Counted from the first letter of the stretch, positions 17,420-27,723 are shown. The stretch: DNA of 64,000 nt from Keguizhuia sedimenti (GCA_030715135.1 JAUYVH010000004.1:124001-188000); one strand, 5' to 3'. A program made the numbers and translations. Notes: generated by a model not told the origin, from the sequence alone.

Positions 17420-18265
17420 ATGAATCTGGTTCTGCAAGGATTAGCAACTGACCGCACCCAGGTCGAACGAATCGCCGCACTGGCCAAGGCAAAGCGGGTC
17501 GTTGCCATTTCGGAGCGCGCCTTCCGCTGCGAACGGGTGGAATTTTCGCCGGAATTGAAAAGTCTCGCGGAAACGGCGGCATTTGAAGCGGGCCTGGATT
17601 GCACGTTTATTGAGCCAGGACGGCGTTTGGCCGATTTCAAGCTTCTGGCGATGGATATGGATTCGACGCTGATTACCATCGAATGCATAGATGAAATTGC
17701 AGATATGCAGGGCTTGAAGCCCGAAGTCGCCAAGATTACGGAAGCCGCCATGCGTGGCGAAATCGAGTTCCGCGAAAGCCTGACGCGGCGCGTCGCTTTA
17801 TTGAAAGGGCTGGACGCGAATGCCCTGCAGCGGGTTTATGACGAGCGTTTGCAGTTGTCCCCCGGCGCGGAAGCCCTGCTGGCAGCGGCAAGAGAATCAG
17901 GATGGAAAACCTTGCTGGTCTCCGGCGGATTTACTTTCTTTACCGACCGCATGAAGTCACGGCTCGGCCTGGACTATACCCACTCCAATGTGCTGGAAAT
18001 CGCCGATGGCAAGCTCACCGGGCGTATCGTGGGCAATATCGTGGATGCCGATGAAAAGAAACGCACAGTTGAACGCTGCTGTGCAGAACTGAATATTTCT
18101 TCCAGGCAGGCTATTGTGATGGGCGACGGCGCCAATGACTTGAAAATGATGCACGGTGCAGGCCTGTCGGTGGCTTTCCGGGCAAAACCGGTTGTGCGTG
18201 CGCAAGCCGACGTGGCCTTGAATTTTGTAGGATTGGATGGCATCTTGCCATTATTGGCCGCGTAA
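17420..18265 (+). CDS. serB: Phosphoserine phosphatase
   Basis: 281 aa HAD-superfamily enzyme doing the last step of serine synthesis. The catalytic loop is DMDSTLITIECIDEI with nucleophile Asp79 and acid/base Asp81. Later motifs are LVSGGFTFF (Ser) and GDGANDLKMM (metal-binding Asp pair, about 237-246). An N-terminal regulatory region of about 70 aa precedes the HAD core, as in other beta-proteobacterial SerB. An AGGAAG ribosome site precedes the ATG. It is likely co-transcribed with mfd. Confidence 0.96.
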   Translation: MNLVLQGLATDRTQVERIAALAKAKRVVAISERAFRCERVEFSPELKSLAETAAFEAGLDCTFIEPGRRLADFKLLAMDMDSTLITIECIDEIADMQGLKPEVAKITEAAMRGEIEFRESLTRRVALLKGLDANALQRVYDERLQLSPGAEALLAAARESGWKTLLVSGGFTFFTDRMKSRLGLDYTHSNVLEIADGKLTGRIVGNIVDADEKKRTVERCCAELNISSRQAIVMGDGANDLKMMHGAGLSVAFRAKPVVRAQADVALNFVGLDGILPLLAA

Positions 18266-18313
18266 ACGATTCACCGCGCTTGAACCCGCAACCCTTTCAG
18301 AGAAAGGAAGTGT

Positions 18314-18676
18314 ATGGCACAGGAACTGATTCTGGACAGTGAACTGCAATCGCGCAAAAGCCTGGCTTGGTGGTTGTATGTGTTTCACGGCGCAAATCTT
18401 GTGTTCGCTTTGGGCATGCTGTCGTGGATTCCGCTGATCGTCAGCTATGTAAAACGTCCGGATACCGCAGGCACCTTTGTTTACAGCCATCATAGCTGGC
18501 AGATCCGCTCATTCTGGTGGGGCATGATCTGGGTCGTACTGGGATATATCCTGGCTTTCACCATCGTCGGCATTGTGCTCGCAATCCCGATCTGGACAGC
18601 AGTCTGGGTATGGTATGCGTACCGGATGATCCGTGGAATTGTGGATCTGAATGCCAACAGGCCGATGCCTGTTTAA
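18314..18676 (+). CDS. DUF4870-like small membrane protein
   Basis: 120 aa protein with three hydrophobic helices (about 22-45, 68-86 and 88-105) arranged as in DUF4870/Tic20-like proteins. Helix one is followed by a polar turn (VKRPDTAGTFVYSHHSWQIRSFWW) and the C-terminus is amphipathic (YRMIRGIVDLNANRP), a recurrent pattern in the family. An AAGGAAG ribosome site lies before the ATG. It is 48 bases downstream of serB and may share its transcript. Function is unknown. Confidence 0.75.
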   Translation: MAQELILDSELQSRKSLAWWLYVFHGANLVFALGMLSWIPLIVSYVKRPDTAGTFVYSHHSWQIRSFWWGMIWVVLGYILAFTIVGIVLAIPIWTAVWVWYAYRMIRGIVDLNANRPMPV

Positions 18677-18703
18677 GCCTGCATCCGCGCGGCATTGGTC
18701 GTT

Positions 18704-19873
18704 TCAGATACGGAGTACGGCCAATGCCTGTTCGATATCCGCGATCAGATCCATGGGATCTTCCAGGCCGATATTAAATCGCACCAGTTGACCTTTTTCG
18801 GTCCAGCGTGTGCGCATGCCCTGCATGCGGTACGGCACGCACAGGCTGTGCGCCCCTCCCCAACTGAAGCCTATTTTAAATAGTTGCAGACTGTCGATAA
18901 ACCGGTCCGTCTGTTCTTCGTTATACGCTTCGTTGAAGATCACCGAAAACAGGCCGCCTGCACCGGTGAAATCGCGCTTCCAGAATTCATGGCCGGGACA
19001 ATCCGGAAAAGCCGGATGCAGCACTTTGGCAATTTCCGGCCGGGTTTTCAGCCAGGCCGAAACTGTACGTGCGGCCACATCGTGCGCCTGAAAGCGCAGG
19101 TTCAAGGTAGGCAGATTCCGCAGTACTAAATAAGCATCGTCTGCACCGACACCCATTCCCAATCGCATATGAGCAAGTTCGATGCGCCGGTGCAATTCCG
19201 TATTTTGGGTGATGACTGCGCCCATCAGGACATCCGATCCGCCAGACTGATATTTGGTGAGCGCCTGCATGGAAATATCGACGCCGTGCTCAAATCCATC
19301 GAATGCGATACCGGCCGACCATGTATTATCGAGCGCTACCGGCACACCGCGTTCGCGCGCAGCCCGGCATATTGCGGGAATGTCCGGCACCTCCATCGAT
19401 ACCGATCCGGGCGCCTCGGTCCAGATGAGCCGTGTATTGGACTGAATCAGGTCACGGATTCCCTCGCCGATCATGGGGTCGTAAAAACGCGTACTGATTC
19501 CATAGTCCTTTGCCAGCCAATTGCCAAGTTCCCGGCTCGGATTATAGACATTATCCGGAATCAGCATATCGCCCCCGCTTTTCAGCAATGCGAGGTTGAT
19601 CATCGCAATTGCCGCCAGGCCACTGGGCGCCAGCAGACAGTGTTCTCCATGCTCGATGGATGCCAGGCGGGCTTCGAGCGTAAAGGTAGTGGGTGTGCCG
19701 TGCAGGCCGTATGTATAGGCCGATTTATCCTGCCAGTTGCGCGAGCGCATGGCAGCGACGTTCTTGAACAGCACGGTGGACGCGTGATGGATAGGCGCCG
19801 GAAAAGCCGCGAATCCATCCGGCGGCACATAGCCATGGTGGATCAGCTCGGTTTGCGGTGATTTTTTATCCAT
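18704..19873 (-). CDS. metC: Cystathionine beta-lyase
   Basis: 389 aa PLP enzyme of the trans-sulfuration family that converts cystathionine to homocysteine, pyruvate and ammonia. The PLP-binding Lys207 is in ALTKYQSGGSDV. YTYGLHGTPTTFTLEARLA near the N-terminus and the phosphate-binding APSGLAAIA segment match MetC rather than MetB or MetZ. The ATG with upstream GGTGGA was chosen over a GTG four codons earlier. It is convergent with the DUF4870 gene and follows rimO on the same strand after 43 bases. Confidence 0.93.
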   Translation of the reverse strand: MDKKSPQTELIHHGYVPPDGFAAFPAPIHHASTVLFKNVAAMRSRNWQDKSAYTYGLHGTPTTFTLEARLASIEHGEHCLLAPSGLAAIAMINLALLKSGGDMLIPDNVYNPSRELGNWLAKDYGISTRFYDPMIGEGIRDLIQSNTRLIWTEAPGSVSMEVPDIPAICRAARERGVPVALDNTWSAGIAFDGFEHGVDISMQALTKYQSGGSDVLMGAVITQNTELHRRIELAHMRLGMGVGADDAYLVLRNLPTLNLRFQAHDVAARTVSAWLKTRPEIAKVLHPAFPDCPGHEFWKRDFTGAGGLFSVIFNEAYNEEQTDRFIDSLQLFKIGFSWGGAHSLCVPYRMQGMRTRWTEKGQLVRFNIGLEDPMDLIADIEQALAVLRI

Positions 19874-19916
19874 CGTATTTTCCACCAGGGAAAAACAGCA
19901 TTTTCAAACAGACGAT

Positions 19917-21281
19917 CTATTCGGCCGCAGCCCAGAGATCATGCGCATCTGCGGAGCTTACTTTTGCGTCCACGAACTCGCCGACCTTCAACTTGCGATG
20001 CGGCTCGAACGGAGGCTTCACGTAAACGACACCATCGATTTCCGGCGCATCGGATACCGACCGGCCAATGCCGCCGCTGCGATCGATCTCATCGATTAAC
20101 ACGCGAATAGTCGTTCCGATTTTTGCCTGCATGCGCTGTTTGGAAATTTCCTCCTGCAGTTGCATGACACGGGCGCGCCGCTCTTCACGCACTTCTTCCG
20201 GAACGGAATTGGCGAGCGCATTCGCGGTTGCCCCCTCTACAGGAGAATAAGCGAAGCATCCCAAGCGGTCGATCTGCGCTTCCTGCAGGAAGTCGAGCAG
20301 GTACTGGAATTCCTCCTCTGTTTCACCTGGAAATCCGGCAATAAACGTCGAACGGATGGTGATGTCCGGGCACATCGCCCGCCATGCGCGGATACGCTCG
20401 ATATTCTTTTCGCCGCTTGCCGGGCGCTTCATGCGCTTCAATACATCAGGGTGCGCATGCTGCAGCGGCACATCAAGATACGGCACGACCGATCCGCCGT
20501 TCATGAGCGGAATCACGTCATCAACATGCGGGTACGGGTAGACATAATGCAGACGCACCCACGCGCCATATTGCGCAGCCAGTTCGCCCAATGCGCCGAC
20601 CAATTGCGTCATGTGCGTTTTCAGCGGCTTGCCATTCCAGAAGCCGGTGCGGAATTTCACGTCCACTCCGTAAGCGCTCGTATCCTGAGAAATTACCAGC
20701 AATTCCTTCACGCCGGCCTTGAACAGGTTTTCCGCTTCCAGCATGACCTCTGCAATCGGGCGTGACACCAGGTCGCCTCGCATGGACGGGATAATGCAAA
20801 AGCTGCAGCGATGATTACAGCCTTCGGATATCTTCAGATAGGCATAATGCTTGGGAGTGAGCTTGATGCCCTGCGGCGGCAACAGGTCGATAAACGGCTC
20901 ATGAGGCTTGGGCAAGTGCGTATGCACGGCATCCATGACTTCGCCCAGCGCATGCGGTCCGGTCACGGCCAGCACCTTGGGATGAACTTTCTGGATAATG
21001 TCGTCGCCGGAAGCGTCTTTCTTGTTGCCAAGACAACCTGTTACGATGACTTTACCGTTCTCGTGCAGCGCTTCGCCGATCGCGTCGAGCGATTCCTGCA
21101 CGGCAGCGTCAATAAATCCGCAAGTATTGACGATTACCAAATCGGCGCCGTCATAGGACTTGGCAGTTTCGTAACCTTCGGCGCGAAGTTGCGTCAGGAT
21201 TTGCTCGGAATCGACCAGGGCCTTGGGACAGCCGAGCGAAACGAATCCGACCTTTGGTGCAGCAGGAGAATCGATGGACAT
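19917..21281 (-). CDS. rimO: Ribosomal protein S12 methylthiotransferase
   Basis: 454 aa radical-SAM enzyme that adds a methylthio group to the conserved Asp of ribosomal protein S12. The N-terminal UPF0004 domain has auxiliary cluster cysteines Cys18, Cys54 and Cys83. The radical-SAM motif is CNHRCSFC with Cys155, Cys159 and Cys162. A C-terminal TRAM domain covers about 380-450. Motifs such as [16 protein letters not shown] distinguish RimO from MiaB. The gene is complete and followed by metC. Confidence 0.96.
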   Translation of the reverse strand: MSIDSPAAPKVGFVSLGCPKALVDSEQILTQLRAEGYETAKSYDGADLVIVNTCGFIDAAVQESLDAIGEALHENGKVIVTGCLGNKKDASGDDIIQKVHPKVLAVTGPHALGEVMDAVHTHLPKPHEPFIDLLPPQGIKLTPKHYAYLKISEGCNHRCSFCIIPSMRGDLVSRPIAEVMLEAENLFKAGVKELLVISQDTSAYGVDVKFRTGFWNGKPLKTHMTQLVGALGELAAQYGAWVRLHYVYPYPHVDDVIPLMNGGSVVPYLDVPLQHAHPDVLKRMKRPASGEKNIERIRAWRAMCPDITIRSTFIAGFPGETEEEFQYLLDFLQEAQIDRLGCFAYSPVEGATANALANSVPEEVREERRARVMQLQEEISKQRMQAKIGTTIRVLIDEIDRSGGIGRSVSDAPEIDGVVYVKPPFEPHRKLKVGEFVDAKVSSADAHDLWAAAE

Positions 21282-21382
21282 TGCGATCTAAAGAGGAAGA
21301 CTTTCGAAGGCGTTATTGTACCCTCTTCGCTTACCTGCATAAGGCAGCCATTCCGGTATTGAAATTTTGTTACTTGAATTTG

Positions 21383-21943
21383 TTACTTCGGCGGCTTGTC
21401 AGGCGGCGCTCCGAAGGGAAACGTGCCAAACATCGTCTTTGCCTGATTTTGCATTTGCTCCTGAGCCTGCAGGAACAGATTTTTGCTTTGTTCAATGTAA
21501 TTGCTCATCATTCCCTGCATGACTGGTCCCTGCGCCGCCATGAATTGTGCCCACACCTCGGCATCGAATGGCTTTCCTTCATACATCCCCTTGGACTGCT
21601 CGGCAAACTTGTTCTGCATTTCGACGAATGCCTGAATATTCTTTTCAAGGTATGGCGCCATCATCCCCTGCATTGCATTTCCATAAAAGCGGATGACTTG
21701 CATCAGCGCGCGACTCGAAAAAATAGGGCTGCCACCTGCCTCTTCTTCCAGAATGATTTGCAAAAGAATGCTGCGGGTCAGGTCCTCTCCGGTTTTTGCA
21801 TCGACCACGGTGAACTCCTGATTATCCAGAACCAGCTGCTTTACATCTGCCAGCGTGATGTAGGCGCTTGTCTGGGTATCATAAAGGCGGCGGTTGGGAT
21901 ATTTCTTAATGAGCCGGCCGGAAGTCTTTTTTGCATTGTTCAT
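21383..21943 (-). CDS. phaR: Polyhydroxyalkanoate synthesis repressor PhaR
   Basis: 186 aa regulator that binds both DNA and PHA granules, releasing phasin and its own promoters as polymer accumulates. The N-terminal DNA-binding domain is unmistakable (RLIKKYPNRRLYDTQTSAYI, residues 10-29, then TLADVKQLV). It is followed by the PHB accumulation-associated repeats and a Gln/Met-rich amphipathic C-terminus suited to granule binding. It lies 213 bases downstream of phaC, with its own candidate promoter in the gap. No phaA, phaB or phasin gene is present here. Confidence 0.95.
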   Translation of the reverse strand: MNNAKKTSGRLIKKYPNRRLYDTQTSAYITLADVKQLVLDNQEFTVVDAKTGEDLTRSILLQIILEEEAGGSPIFSSRALMQVIRFYGNAMQGMMAPYLEKNIQAFVEMQNKFAEQSKGMYEGKPFDAEVWAQFMAAQGPVMQGMMSNYIEQSKNLFLQAQEQMQNQAKTMFGTFPFGAPPDKPPK

Positions 21944-22067
21944 CGAAGATCCTGTTTAATGCTTATTAAAAGCACTTGATGCAAGGGAGCTGAAAATGGA
22001 GTTCCCGTTTCAGATTGAGAAGCGCCGTGTGGCGACGAATTTACTGCTGCTTCGTCCCTTCTACGCC

Positions 22068-22096
22068 ATTATAGTGCGGAACATTTTTGCATTTGC
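22068..22096 (-). promoter_or_regulatory. Candidate phaR promoter with repeated TTTGCA
   Basis: On the minus strand a perfect TATAAT (22068-22073) lies upstream of phaR. No good -35 is seen. Instead the -35 zone is covered by two tandem copies of TTTGCA as read on the plus strand (22086-22091 and 22092-22097), a plausible operator. Autoregulation by PhaR is known in related bacteria, but this site is inferred. Confidence 0.4.
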
Positions 22097-22156
22097 ATTC
22101 ATCCCTGTATTGAATAAGAACAGGAATTCCGCAAATTCGGAGCCTGATTTGCAGGG

Positions 22157-23869
22157 TCAGCCGGTCGCTTTGGCTTTTACGTACCGGCCTGGAGCAGGTT
22201 CAATCGTCTTGTATTTTGCGTTACCGTACTTGCTGGGAGCTTTTATCTGCGCACCGGCATACTTCGCAAGGAATGCCATCCAGTCCGGCCACCAGCTTCC
22301 CTCGTGTTCAGTTGCTTGTTCAAACCAGCTCTGTGCGTTTGCGGGCTTGGTAGTATTGATCCAGTAACTGCGTTTTCTTTTGGCTGGCGGATTGATCACA
22401 CCGGCAATATGTCCGGATGCGCCAAGCACAAAGCGGTTCTGTGCCGGCTTCTTGGTATTGATCAGTTCCGCCGATGCATAAGCGCTGGTCCAGGGTACGA
22501 TATGGTCCTCGCGCGATGCATAGACAAATGTCGGCGCATTAATTTTCGCCAGGTCGATCTTCTCGCCGTCAATCGACAATGCTCCCGCATCCTTCAGTCG
22601 GTTCTCGAGATAAAGGTTGCGCAGATACCAGCAGAACATCGGTCCGGGAAGATTCGTGCTGTCCGAATTCCAGAACAGGAGATCGAATGCAGGCGGCGAT
22701 TCGCCTTTCAGATAATTCGATTCCACGTATTGCCAGATCAGGTCATGCGGACGCAGGCTGGAAAATGCAAGGGCAAACTCCCGGCCTGACATCAGTCCCG
22801 CATTTCCAATCGCGGTTTCTCTGGCGCGAACCTGCAGTTCGTCGATATAAACTTCCAGAGCGCCGGCATCCGAGTAATCGAGCAATGTCGTCAGCAAGGT
22901 CAAGCTGGCGACTGGCTTTTTACCACTGGCGAACAAAAGCGCAAGCGCCATGGCCAGCATCGTGCCACCGACGCAAAATCCCAAGGTATTGATTTGTTCC
23001 TGCCTTGAAATTTCCTGGACAATCTCGATCGCCTTCAGCACTCCGCTTTTGATATAGTCATCCCAGGTGAGATTCGCCATGGAGTCATCGGGATTGCGCC
23101 AGGAAATAAGAAAGATTCTATGTCCGTTATCCAGTGCGTAGCGGACCATAGAATTATTGGGCTGTAAATCGAGGATATAGTACTTATTGATGCAGGGAGG
23201 AACGATCAGCAACGGCCGTTGATAGACGGTTTCCGTCAACGGTTTGTATTGAATAAGCTGGAACAATTCGTTTTCGAAGACAACTGCGCCCTCGGTCATG
23301 GCAATATTGCGTCCTACCTCAAAGGCGGACTCGTCAGTCTGCGAGATCCATCCTTTCTGCGCGTCGGCCAACAAATGTGCCATGCCTTTTGAAAGGCTCT
23401 GTCCTTCCGTTTCGAGAAATTTCTGCTGTGCTGCCGGATTGGTGGCAAGAAAGTTGGATGGAGAAACCGCGTCAATGATCTGCTGTGTGGCGAAGACAAT
23501 TTTCTGTTTTGTCTTTGGATCGGTCTGTACTGCCTCGGCCAGTCCCAACATGAAGCGGGAGTTAAGGAGGTACATGGCGACATTGAATGCATGAAATGCG
23601 TTTTCACTCCATGCAGGCGAATGAAAGCGACGATCCTTCAGTGTGGGCGGCTTGGCGGCCAGCATGTCCTGCCAGAGCCGTACCGCTTCGTAGAAATACT
23701 CACTTTGCAGCTTTGCGACCAGAAGCGGGTCAAAAGAAATAGATGTTCCCTTACCGTTGGTGCCGGAGGTGTACTGAAAAAAATCCTTGAACCATGACTG
23801 CGAAATGGCGTTAAACGGAAACTGAGGCGGCCAGCTTTCAGGCGAGAACGGAAATTGAAAAGTATCCAT
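22157..23869 (-). CDS. phaC: Class I poly(3-hydroxyalkanoate) polymerase
   Basis: 570 aa PHA synthase that polymerises hydroxyacyl-CoA into storage polyester on granules. The alpha/beta-hydrolase core has the lipase-like box GFCVGG with nucleophile Cys299, catalytic Asp455 in EDHIVPW and His487 in GASGHIAGVINPP. The N-terminal domain of about 200 residues is as in class I enzymes, and the length is right for this class. It is followed by phaR. The usual phaA-phaB pair between phaC and phaR is missing, so monomer supply must come from elsewhere. Confidence 0.96.
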   Translation of the reverse strand: MDTFQFPFSPESWPPQFPFNAISQSWFKDFFQYTSGTNGKGTSISFDPLLVAKLQSEYFYEAVRLWQDMLAAKPPTLKDRRFHSPAWSENAFHAFNVAMYLLNSRFMLGLAEAVQTDPKTKQKIVFATQQIIDAVSPSNFLATNPAAQQKFLETEGQSLSKGMAHLLADAQKGWISQTDESAFEVGRNIAMTEGAVVFENELFQLIQYKPLTETVYQRPLLIVPPCINKYYILDLQPNNSMVRYALDNGHRIFLISWRNPDDSMANLTWDDYIKSGVLKAIEIVQEISRQEQINTLGFCVGGTMLAMALALLFASGKKPVASLTLLTTLLDYSDAGALEVYIDELQVRARETAIGNAGLMSGREFALAFSSLRPHDLIWQYVESNYLKGESPPAFDLLFWNSDSTNLPGPMFCWYLRNLYLENRLKDAGALSIDGEKIDLAKINAPTFVYASREDHIVPWTSAYASAELINTKKPAQNRFVLGASGHIAGVINPPAKRKRSYWINTTKPANAQSWFEQATEHEGSWWPDWMAFLAKYAGAQIKAPSKYGNAKYKTIEPAPGRYVKAKATG

Positions 23870-23961
23870 ACTGGCTTTCCGATTAAGGAGCGGTTTTCCG
23901 GAACGTGGCGATCCAGAGCAATTTGGCGTATCGTTACGCGTTTAGTTAAGCATATAAACTC

Positions 23962-24219
23962 ATGTATCTTGTTGCGATAGGCTGGATCTACGTCGTTTTC
24001 ATGATGTCGATTACCGAGAACTCGGTAGTTGCCGGTGTGGCGACATTTATCTTTTACGGACTGATACCGGTCTCAATTATTCTATACCTCGGCGGCTCGC
24101 GCAGGCGGCGTATCAGAAGGCAGATGGAGGAAGATGCCCGGCGCAACACAAAAAGTTCACCTGAGGAAAAACGTATAGATTTCCAGGAACGTCAGGAGAG
24201 CGATCCGCCATCTTCGTAA
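23962..24219 (+). CDS. Small membrane protein, unknown
   Basis: 85 aa protein with two close hydrophobic helices (about 1-17 and 25-42) followed by a strongly basic turn (GGSRRRRIRRQ) and a hydrophilic tail, so a short membrane anchor with a cytoplasmic charged domain is likely. It diverges from phaC, with 92 bases between starts, and converges on pgeF. Similar short proteins beside phaC occur in Burkholderiales, but I cannot assign a function. Confidence 0.6.
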   Translation: MYLVAIGWIYVVFMMSITENSVVAGVATFIFYGLIPVSIILYLGGSRRRRIRRQMEEDARRNTKSSPEEKRIDFQERQESDPPSS

Positions 24220-24237
24220 AACATTCTTCAAAGCACC

Positions 24238-25011
24238 TTATTTGATCCACACCAGCGACGCCATGCGTCCGGTCACTCCGTCTCTTCGATACGAATAAAA
24301 ACGCTTTTCCTCGGTCACTGTACAGAAGCCTCCCCCGGATATCCGGGAAACACCCTCCCGTTCCAAAGTCATTCCTGCAAGCTGATAAATGTCGGCCAGA
24401 AATTTTTGCGGGATGTCCGGCAATGCTTTAAAAGCAGCGGTGGTTTTAATATCGATACGTTTGAAGGCATCGTAAACGTCCTGCCCTACTTCAAATTTCT
24501 GCGGTCCGATTGCAGGCCCCAGCCATGCGCTTATTTCGCGCGCTCCCTTGCGCCGCATCTGGCGGATAGTGTTTTCCAGGACGCCCGCTGCCAAGCCGCG
24601 CCAGCCTGCATGAGCCGCTCCAACAATTTTGCCGTCCGCACTGCAAAACAGCACCGGCAGGCAGTCCGCTGTCTGAATAGCACATACGCGTTGCGGCACA
24701 GAGGTGACGATTGCATCGGCCTCCTGTACATTTTGCAGGTCCGCATCGCTCAATGCGTCGGCATCGATGACCGTGCTTCCGTGCACCTGGCTTAGCCAGA
24801 TTGGCTCACCTGGCAATACGGATCGTACCAACAGCCGATTTTTCAGGACATCCGCCGGAATGTCCCCCACATGCATGCCCAGATTCAATCCGCCACCGCC
24901 ATGCCCGTCATCATAGGGCGCTCGGCTTATGCCCCCTGCACGTTCAGTGGACAGGCTGGAAATACTGGACGGCGCATGCGGCCAATCGGGCGTGATACGA
25001 GCAAAAGACAT
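24238..25011 (-). CDS. pgeF: Peptidoglycan editing factor PgeF (YfiH/multicopper polyphenol oxidase-like)
   Basis: 257 aa member of the COG1496 family, which cleaves misincorporated L-Ser-containing UDP-MurNAc precursors. The zinc ligands are visible: His in VHGSTV, Cys in QTADCLPVLF and His in AAHAGWRG. The family segment WLGPAIGPQKFEVG is also intact. I chose the ATG starting MSFARITPDWP, which begins two bases after the rluD stop; an extension of 14 residues is possible but would lie inside rluD. It is the second gene of an rluD-pgeF operon, a common pairing. Confidence 0.92.
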   Translation of the reverse strand: MSFARITPDWPHAPSSISSLSTERAGGISRAPYDDGHGGGGLNLGMHVGDIPADVLKNRLLVRSVLPGEPIWLSQVHGSTVIDADALSDADLQNVQEADAIVTSVPQRVCAIQTADCLPVLFCSADGKIVGAAHAGWRGLAAGVLENTIRQMRRKGAREISAWLGPAIGPQKFEVGQDVYDAFKRIDIKTTAAFKALPDIPQKFLADIYQLAGMTLEREGVSRISGGGFCTVTEEKRFYSYRRDGVTGRMASLVWIK

Positions 25012-25015
25012 TTTT

Positions 25016-26041
25016 TCATTCAAAAGATGGAGCGGAAATACCGGCAAGTCCAAGCAACTTGCTCATGTCTTCCGGAATAGCTGCGGTCCACTCCATTTCC
25101 TTTCCGGAGCGTGGATGTAGCAGGCCGAGACGGCATGCATGCAGCGCCTGGCGACTGAAGGCAAAGGCCAGGTGCGGCTTGCCGTAAAGCGGGTCGCCCA
25201 CAAGCGGAAAGCCGATCGACTGCATATGAACCCGGATCTGATGGGTACGGCCGGTTTCAAGCCGGCATTGCAGAAGGCTCACCTGTCGACCGTCCAGCTT
25301 CGCCGTCGCAAGCTTTTGAAAATGTGTCACGGCAGGCTTTGCAGATTCGCTCTGCGACACGGCCATCTTGATTCTGTCGCGAGGATGGCGGCTGATTGCT
25401 GCGTCTATTTTTCCCGTTACCTGCGGCATGCCCCATACCAGAGCAAGATACTCTCGCCGGACAGTACGTGCCTGCAGCTGGCGCACCAGATCGGTATGCG
25501 CCTCCAGTGTTTTTGCCACTACCATCAAGCCGCTCGTATCCTTATCCAGCCTGTGCACGATTCCCGCGCGCGGCAGAGTTTCCAGTGAGGGAAAATGATG
25601 GAGCAATCCGTTCAGCAAGGTTCCGGACCAGTTTCCGGCAGCCGGATGCACAACCAGTCCAACAGGCTTGTTCAGGACCAGAATATCAGCGTCTTCATGG
25701 ATAATCGCCAAGGGAATCGGCTCGGGCTTGAACGCATGCTCCTGCGGCACGCTTTGCGGCTGAATGAGCACGATCTCATCGCCCAGCACCGTGCTTTTGG
25801 CGCGCGCCGTCTGTCCGTCCACAAGGACGAATCCTGCTTCTATCCATTGCTGGATGCGGCTTCGCGAATACTGGGACAGCAGTCTGGATAGCACCTTGTC
25901 TAGCCGCTCTCCGCAATCCTGCGACGACAATTGAAGCTTTATTGCAGCATCCTCTGCCGCCGCTTGTTCAGTTTCTTCGACATCCTCAAGCTCGGTTTCG
26001 GGCAAAATCGTCGGTTCGTTAGGTATCACGGTATGTTCCAT
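25016..26041 (-). CDS. rluD: 23S rRNA pseudouridine synthase RluD
   Basis: 341 aa enzyme that makes pseudouridines 1911, 1915 and 1917 in helix 69 of 23S rRNA. An acidic N-terminal extension (about 1-40) precedes an S4 RNA-binding domain (about 42-105). The catalytic domain has [18 protein letters not shown] with the catalytic Asp, and [10 protein letters not shown] near the end. I chose the ATG at 26041; a longer frame to 26305 would overlap bamD and is not supported. It diverges from bamD with 41 bases between start codons. Confidence 0.94.
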   Translation of the reverse strand: MEHTVIPNEPTILPETELEDVEETEQAAAEDAAIKLQLSSQDCGERLDKVLSRLLSQYSRSRIQQWIEAGFVLVDGQTARAKSTVLGDEIVLIQPQSVPQEHAFKPEPIPLAIIHEDADILVLNKPVGLVVHPAAGNWSGTLLNGLLHHFPSLETLPRAGIVHRLDKDTSGLMVVAKTLEAHTDLVRQLQARTVRREYLALVWGMPQVTGKIDAAISRHPRDRIKMAVSQSESAKPAVTHFQKLATAKLDGRQVSLLQCRLETGRTHQIRVHMQSIGFPLVGDPLYGKPHLAFAFSRQALHACRLGLLHPRSGKEMEWTAAIPEDMSKLLGLAGISAPSFE

Positions 26042-26082
26042 CAGATATAATCGTTGCTTGTCACAGGCATTTCCGCACAACC

Positions 26083-26883
26083 ATGCAAAAATACTTATTG
26101 AAATTGACCATTGCCTTCGTACTCGTTCTTTCGGGTTGCAGCGCATTGCAAAGCGAACCGGTAGATGAAACCAGGACTTGGTCAGCCTCCAAATTATACG
26201 CGGAGGCGCGCGATGAGCTCGCTTCCGGCAATTATGAAAAGGCGATTCAGCATTTTGAAAAGCTGGAATCACGCTACCCGTTCGGCGTATATGCACAGCA
26301 GGCACAGATGGAAGTTGCCTATGCCCATTACCGCCAGGGAGAACCGGCCCAGGCCCTGGCCGCCGTCGACCGGTTCATCAAGCTGCATCCCAACCATCCG
26401 AATGTGGACTACATGTATTACTTGCGCGGCCTGATCAATTTCAATGACAGGGTAAGTCTCTTCAACTTCCTGTCCAAACAGGATTTAAGCGAGCGCGATC
26501 CGAAAGCGGCGCGCGAAGCGTTCGATTCATTCAAGCAATTGGTCGATCGCTTCCCGAACAGCATCTATGCAGATGACGCAAGATCGCGCCTCAACTATCT
26601 CGTCAATGCCATGGCGCTGTATGAAGTGCATGTGGCCAATTATTACTACCGCCGCGGCGCCTATCTGGCGGCAGTGAACCGCGCACAAACCGTTGTGCGT
26701 GATTATGGCAACGCTCCTGCGGTTGAAGAGGCATTGTTTATCATGGTGCGTTCCTATGACGCCCTGGGTATGCCTGAACTGCGCAATGACGCGGAACGCG
26801 TATTCAAACAGAACTTTCCCAACAGCGCTTTCCTCAAAGGCGAGTGGCAGCAAAGCAAACCCTGGTGGAAATTCTGGCAATAG
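26083..26883 (+). CDS. bamD: Outer membrane assembly lipoprotein BamD
   Basis: 266 aa lipoprotein of the BAM complex that folds beta-barrel proteins into the outer membrane. The signal peptide ends in lipobox LSGC with lipidated Cys19. The mature part is built of TPR repeats (for example residues about 38-75, [19 protein letters not shown] then [11 protein letters not shown]). A TATAAT at 26046-26051, overlapping the rluD start region, could be its -10. A strong terminator follows. Confidence 0.95.
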   Translation: MQKYLLKLTIAFVLVLSGCSALQSEPVDETRTWSASKLYAEARDELASGNYEKAIQHFEKLESRYPFGVYAQQAQMEVAYAHYRQGEPAQALAAVDRFIKLHPNHPNVDYMYYLRGLINFNDRVSLFNFLSKQDLSERDPKAAREAFDSFKQLVDRFPNSIYADDARSRLNYLVNAMALYEVHVANYYYRRGAYLAAVNRAQTVVRDYGNAPAVEEALFIMVRSYDALGMPELRNDAERVFKQNFPNSAFLKGEWQQSKPWWKFWQ

Positions 26884-26888
26884 AACAC

Positions 26889-26914
26889 AAAAGCCCCGAA
26901 ATCCGGGGCTTTTT
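26889..26914. terminator. Bidirectional terminator between bamD and yaaA
   Basis: A 10 bp stem AAAAGCCCCG/CGGGGCTTTT with a five-base loop and a T-run lies just after bamD and between convergent genes. It serves both strands. Confidence 0.9.
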
Positions 26915-26946
26915 GATTTGCGCTAATTTGTACGATACGGACTCGT

Positions 26947-27723
26947 TCAGGCAGCTTCTTTCCTGCGGAATACCCAGCGCAATTCAGTTGAAGCCTCCTC
27001 ATCAAACCCATAGCCTTCGCTATTGAACGCCTTGAGTTTTTCCGCATCCTCGATTGCCTTCTGTGCGGCGAAACGCGCCATCATCCCCCGTGCACGCTTG
27101 GCATGAAAGGATATGACTTTATAGCGCCCCGCTTTCCAGTCTTCGAAAACCGGTGTGACAACCGGAACACTCAAGCCCTTCGGCTGCACTGACTTGAAAT
27201 ATTCTTCCGATGCGAGATTGACCAGCATCTTTGATTTGTTTTCGGTAACGGCTTGATTCAGAGCGCCGGTGAGTGTGCTTCCCCAGAACTGATAGAGATT
27301 CTTTCCCTGCGCCGTCGGCAACGCAGTACCCATTTCAAGGCGGTATGGCTGCATCAGGTCCAGCGGTCGAAGCAGGCCATATAATCCCGATAAAATGCGT
27401 ATATGCGCTTGCGCATACTCCATCTGTTTGGCTGTCAGGGATGAAGCATTCAGTCCTTCGTAAACATCACCATTGAAGGCCAGAATCGCCTGTTTCGAAT
27501 TTTCCGGCGTGAAGTCTGGCGACCAGCTTGCGAAACGTTCTGCGTTCAAATGCGCCAAGGTATCCGAAATTCCCATTAAACTTGCGATCTGCGCCGGAGA
27601 ATAGCGTTTTAATGTGTCGACCAACTCAGAAGATTGACGGACGAATGCGGGCTGCGTATGCGTTTTGGTTTTTGCAGCTGTCTCAAAATCCAGTGTCTTG
27701 GCAGGCGAAAGCACAATCAGCAT
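26947..27723 (-). CDS. yaaA: Peroxide stress protein YaaA
   Basis: 258 aa member of the UPF0246/DUF328 family, which limits free iron and oxidative DNA damage during peroxide stress in E. coli. The N-terminus [14 protein letters not shown] is diagnostic. The conserved [16 protein letters not shown] segment near residue 215 carries the basic DNA-binding-like patch. Full length. It is monocistronic and diverges from the PIN gene with 22 bases between starts. Confidence 0.94.
   Translation of the reverse strand: MLIVLSPAKTLDFETAAKTKTHTQPAFVRQSSELVDTLKRYSPAQIASLMGISDTLAHLNAERFASWSPDFTPENSKQAILAFNGDVYEGLNASSLTAKQMEYAQAHIRILSGLYGLLRPLDLMQPYRLEMGTALPTAQGKNLYQFWGSTLTGALNQAVTENKSKMLVNLASEEYFKSVQPKGLSVPVVTPVFEDWKAGRYKVISFHAKRARGMMARFAAQKAIEDAEKLKAFNSEGYGFDEEASTELRWVFRRKEAA

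Noticed and set aside
26042-26305. N-terminal extension of rluD to 26305
   Set aside because: Would overlap the bamD start on the opposite strand and encodes a non-RluD-like sequence; ATG at 26041 fits the family.
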